A program made the translations under genes and the position numbers. The notes under the pieces were generated by a model. The model was not told where the DNA came from, ran no database searches, and saw only the letters and a list, made by a program, of their open reading frames with translations. This document shows positions 7,900 through 9,081 of a stretch of DNA of 9,081 nt, piece after piece; position 1 is the first letter of the stretch; the number at the start of each line of letters is the position of its first letter. Location: contig JACIYD010000039.1 of NCBI GenBank assembly GCA_014360105.1, forward strand, positions 1 to 9,081. The letters run 5' to 3'. The stretch comes from Clostridia bacterium. GTDB lineage: Bacteria > Bacillota > DSM-521 > Neomoorellales > SLTJ01.

Positions 7900-7910
7900 T
7901 TAGCGTCTAA

Positions 7911-7939
7911 ATGCTATCAAATAGCCTCTTGTCGGTCAA
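7911..7939 (-). promoter_or_regulatory. Candidate sigma-A promoter of the satP-acs-CoA-transferase operon
   Basis: On the minus strand a -35 box TTGACC (7939-7934; five of six to TTGACA) and a -10 box TAGCAT (7916-7911; four of six to TATAAT) are separated by exactly 17 nt. The expected start site is near 7904, giving a leader of about 140 nt before the transporter ATG. The -10 match is only moderate, so this is a candidate. Confidence 0.42.
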
Positions 7940-8006
7940 ATACCTTATTTAAGAAATACGCGGAAACAGGTGGCGTAAGATGAAGGAAATACGTCATGGG
8001 TCAAGG

Positions 8007-8027
8007 GAGACGATGTCTCATCGTCTC
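8007..8027 (+). promoter_or_regulatory. Perfect 9-bp hairpin in the leader of the YkvI-like gene
   Basis: GAGACGATG (8007-8015) and CATCGTCTC (8019-8027) form a perfect nine-pair stem around a three-base loop. The left part can instead form a smaller hairpin, GAGAC-GAT-GTCTC (8007-8019). The sequence GAGGCGTTATTTATC follows, which is U-rich only in part, so it is not a standard terminator. It may be a leader RNA element or a protein-binding palindrome. Confidence 0.4.
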
Positions 8028-8057
8028 GAGGCGTTATTTATCAGAAATTGCCTGCTT

Positions 8058-8111
8058 AGAAGGAGAGCGACTCCTGCCATATTAAGAGCATGGAACGCCG
8101 GCTCTCCTTCT
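8058..8111 (+). promoter_or_regulatory. Inverted repeat enclosing the start codon and Shine-Dalgarno-like sequence of the YkvI-like gene
   Basis: AGAAGGAGAGC (8058-8068) is perfectly complementary to GCTCTCCTTCT (8101-8111), giving 11 pairs across a 32-nt loop that contains the ATG at 8090. AGGAG (8061-8065) can alternatively pair with CTCCT (8071-8075) over a five-base loop. Both folds hide the only strong Shine-Dalgarno-like sequence, AAGGAG (8060-8065), which itself lies an unusually long 24 nt before the ATG. Translational control is plausible but unproven. Confidence 0.42.
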
Positions 8112-9081
8112 GGGTCATTGCCAGTACTTATGTGGGTACGGTGGTCGGCGCCGGCTTTGCTTCGGGCCAGGAAGTATTACAGTTCTTTGTTTCTTTTGGC
8201 CTTCGCGGTCTGGCCGGCCTGGGGTTGACCACCGTCCTCCTCATCTTCTTCGGGTACCGCCTCATGGAAACAGGGCGGCGACTCGGGGCTTCTTCCTACC
8301 TGGCCGTCATCCTGGAAAACGCGGGGCCGTGGTTGGGCAAGCTGCTCGATGGCGTAATCACCTTTTTCCTTTTCGGTGCTCTCCTGATCATGGCGGCCGG
8401 CGCCGGGGCGCTTTTCCGGCAGCATTTCGGCCTCCCTTTCGTTCTGGGCAGTGCGCTCCTGCTCGGCGCCACCTGGGGTACAGTCCTTGCCGGGTTGGGC
8501 GGGGTGATTGCGGCCATTAGCGCCATCGCGCCCCTGCTGGTAATCAGCGTTTTCGGTCTCAGTCTGTTTGCCCTGCTTGCCAACTGGGGCCGGCTGCCGG
8601 CCGCTCTTTTTTGGGAGCTGCCCGCGCGAGCTGCCGTTCCTTTCTGGCCCCTGGCTGCGGTGATCTACGCCTCTTATAACCTTATCCTTGCCGTGGCCGT
8701 GCTTGCGCCCTTAGGAGCCAGGGCGGATTCCCGCGAACTGCTCCGGGGGGCGGTATGGGGCGGGGCAATCCTGGGTCTGGCGGCGGCGGCGATCTCCCTG
8801 GCCATTTTTGCCCGCGGGACGCGCGCGGCCGCCGTCGAGATTCCCATGCTTGCCGTGGCCGCCCAGGCGGGGCCGGTGGTATCCCTGGGTTACGGCGCCA
8901 TTCTGCTCGCGGAGATCTATACGACGGCGGTGAGCAGCCTTTACGGCTTCGGTTCGCGCCTTGGCGGTCCGGGCCGGCCTTTCTGGCTGGTGGTCACCGC
9001 CGCCACGGGGGCGGCGCTGGCATTGGCGCAGCTTGGCTTTTCAAGGCTGGTGGCCACCGTATTCCCGGCGGTGGGCTACGC
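8090..9081 (+). CDS. YkvI-family membrane protein, putative APC-type transporter (3' end outside window)
   Basis: The frame opens at the ATG at 8090 and stays open for 330 codons to the window end, with no stop; family members are about 350 residues, so only a short tail is missing. The protein is very hydrophobic, with about nine or ten membrane segments in view. The first segment carries the signature YVGTVVGAGFASGQEVLQFF (residues 14-33), typical of YkvI-like proteins, which are distant relatives of amino acid and spore-germinant (GerAB-like) transporters of the LeuT fold. The glycine-rich GAGFASGQE break is the expected unwound helix used for substrate and ion binding in that fold. The substrate is unknown. 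An in-frame TAG at 8057 bounds the start region; ATG 8090 has a poor upstream context, and an ATT at 8081 is the only other in-frame candidate start noted. It is transcribed divergently from the acetate operon and may or may not share regulation. Confidence 0.85.
   Translation, partial: MERRLSFWVIASTYVGTVVGAGFASGQEVLQFFVSFGLRGLAGLGLTTVLLIFFGYRLMETGRRLGASSYLAVILENAGPWLGKLLDGVITFFLFGALLIMAAGAGALFRQHFGLPFVLGSALLLGATWGTVLAGLGGVIAAISAIAPLLVISVFGLSLFALLANWGRLPAALFWELPARAAVPFWPLAAVIYASYNLILAVAVLAPLGARADSRELLRGAVWGGAILGLAAAAISLAIFARGTRAAAVEIPMLAVAAQAGPVVSLGYGAILLAEIYTTAVSSLYGFGSRLGGPGRPFWLVVTAATGAALALAQLGFSRLVATVFPAVGY

Larger units (their letters stand above)
7761..8089. other. Divergent intergenic control region between the acetate operon and the YkvI-like gene
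   Basis: This 329-bp stretch is visibly more AT-rich than the flanking genes and holds no gene I can support. From left to right it contains the satP ribosome binding site, a leader of about 140 nt for the acetate operon with small inverted repeats (for example CTGC/GCAG at 7792-7805 and GAAGCTTC near 7845), a CRP/FNR-like palindrome, the minus-strand promoter candidate, and a plus-strand leader with several hairpins (TACGC/GCGTA at 7957-7977, then 8007-8027 and 8058-8111). A weak plus-strand promoter may be TTCACA (7894-7899) and TCAAAT (7917-7922) with a 17-nt spacer. I recognise no known riboswitch or T-box consensus. Confidence 0.6.

Noticed and set aside
7869..7906. Minus-strand stem ACGCTA/TAGCGT followed by six T, read as an intrinsic terminator
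   Set aside because: No minus-strand gene lies upstream to terminate, the stem is interrupted, and the predicted transcription start falls within its left arm. An operator is the simpler reading, with attenuation kept only as an alternative.
7778..8089. Search by eye for T-box, cre box, c-di-GMP, purine, SAM or fluoride riboswitch signatures
   Set aside because: No conserved core sequence such as the T-box AGGGTGG element or a cre palindrome was found on either strand.
7980..8228. An 82-codon plus-strand frame with AGGTGG 6 nt upstream that overlaps the start of the YkvI-like gene
   Set aside because: Its binding site is plausible, so a regulatory upstream frame cannot be fully excluded, but most of its length is an out-of-frame reading of the YkvI-like gene and the product looks random.

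Overview
The window reads as a GC-rich chromosomal segment of a Gram-positive anaerobe-type bacterium, most likely a Firmicute of the Moorella/Desulfotomaculum/Pelotomaculum kind. This is inferred from strong AGGAGG-type ribosome binding sites, a YkvI-family membrane protein, an RluB of Bacillus type and the acetate gene set. I cannot fix the genus from sequence alone. No mobile element, CRISPR array, tRNA or rRNA was seen.

Layout: (i) 1-3314, plus strand: the 3' part of a large gene whose product joins a roughly 500-residue unrecognised region to a C-terminal GH130-type five-bladed propeller glycosidase/phosphorylase. It is followed after 44 nt by rluB, a large-subunit rRNA pseudouridine synthase. 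(ii) 3292-7760, minus strand: a three-gene set in the order acetate transporter (satP type), AMP-forming acetyl-CoA synthetase (acs), and a 4-hydroxybutyrate/acetyl-CoA CoA-transferase with a C-terminal GNAT acetyltransferase domain. The gaps are 37 and 22 nt, so this is very probably one operon. Its end runs head-on into rluB: the two coding regions overlap by 23 bp and one hairpin covers both stop codons. (iii) 7761-8089: a divergent, more AT-rich control region with a candidate sigma-A promoter for the acetate operon, a perfect CRP/FNR-type palindrome (TGTGA-N6-TCACA) at its predicted start site, and several hairpins on the plus side. (iv) 8090-end, plus strand: the first 330 codons of a YkvI-like transporter, cut by the window end. 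Its start region is enclosed in an 11-bp inverted repeat that includes the Shine-Dalgarno-like sequence.

How the genes work together: SatP would bring acetate in. Acs would convert acetate, ATP and CoA to acetyl-CoA, AMP and PPi. The CoA-transferase would exchange CoA between acetyl-CoA and other carboxylic acids. The GNAT domain may be a second catalytic step or, more interestingly, a lysine acetyltransferase that controls Acs, in analogy to Pat and AcuA. Most of the window is ordinary metabolism. The points worth a second look are the CoA-transferase-GNAT fusion beside acs, the CRP-like operator, the hairpin shared by two convergent stop codons, the folded start region of the YkvI-like gene, and the unrecognised N-terminal region fused to GH130.
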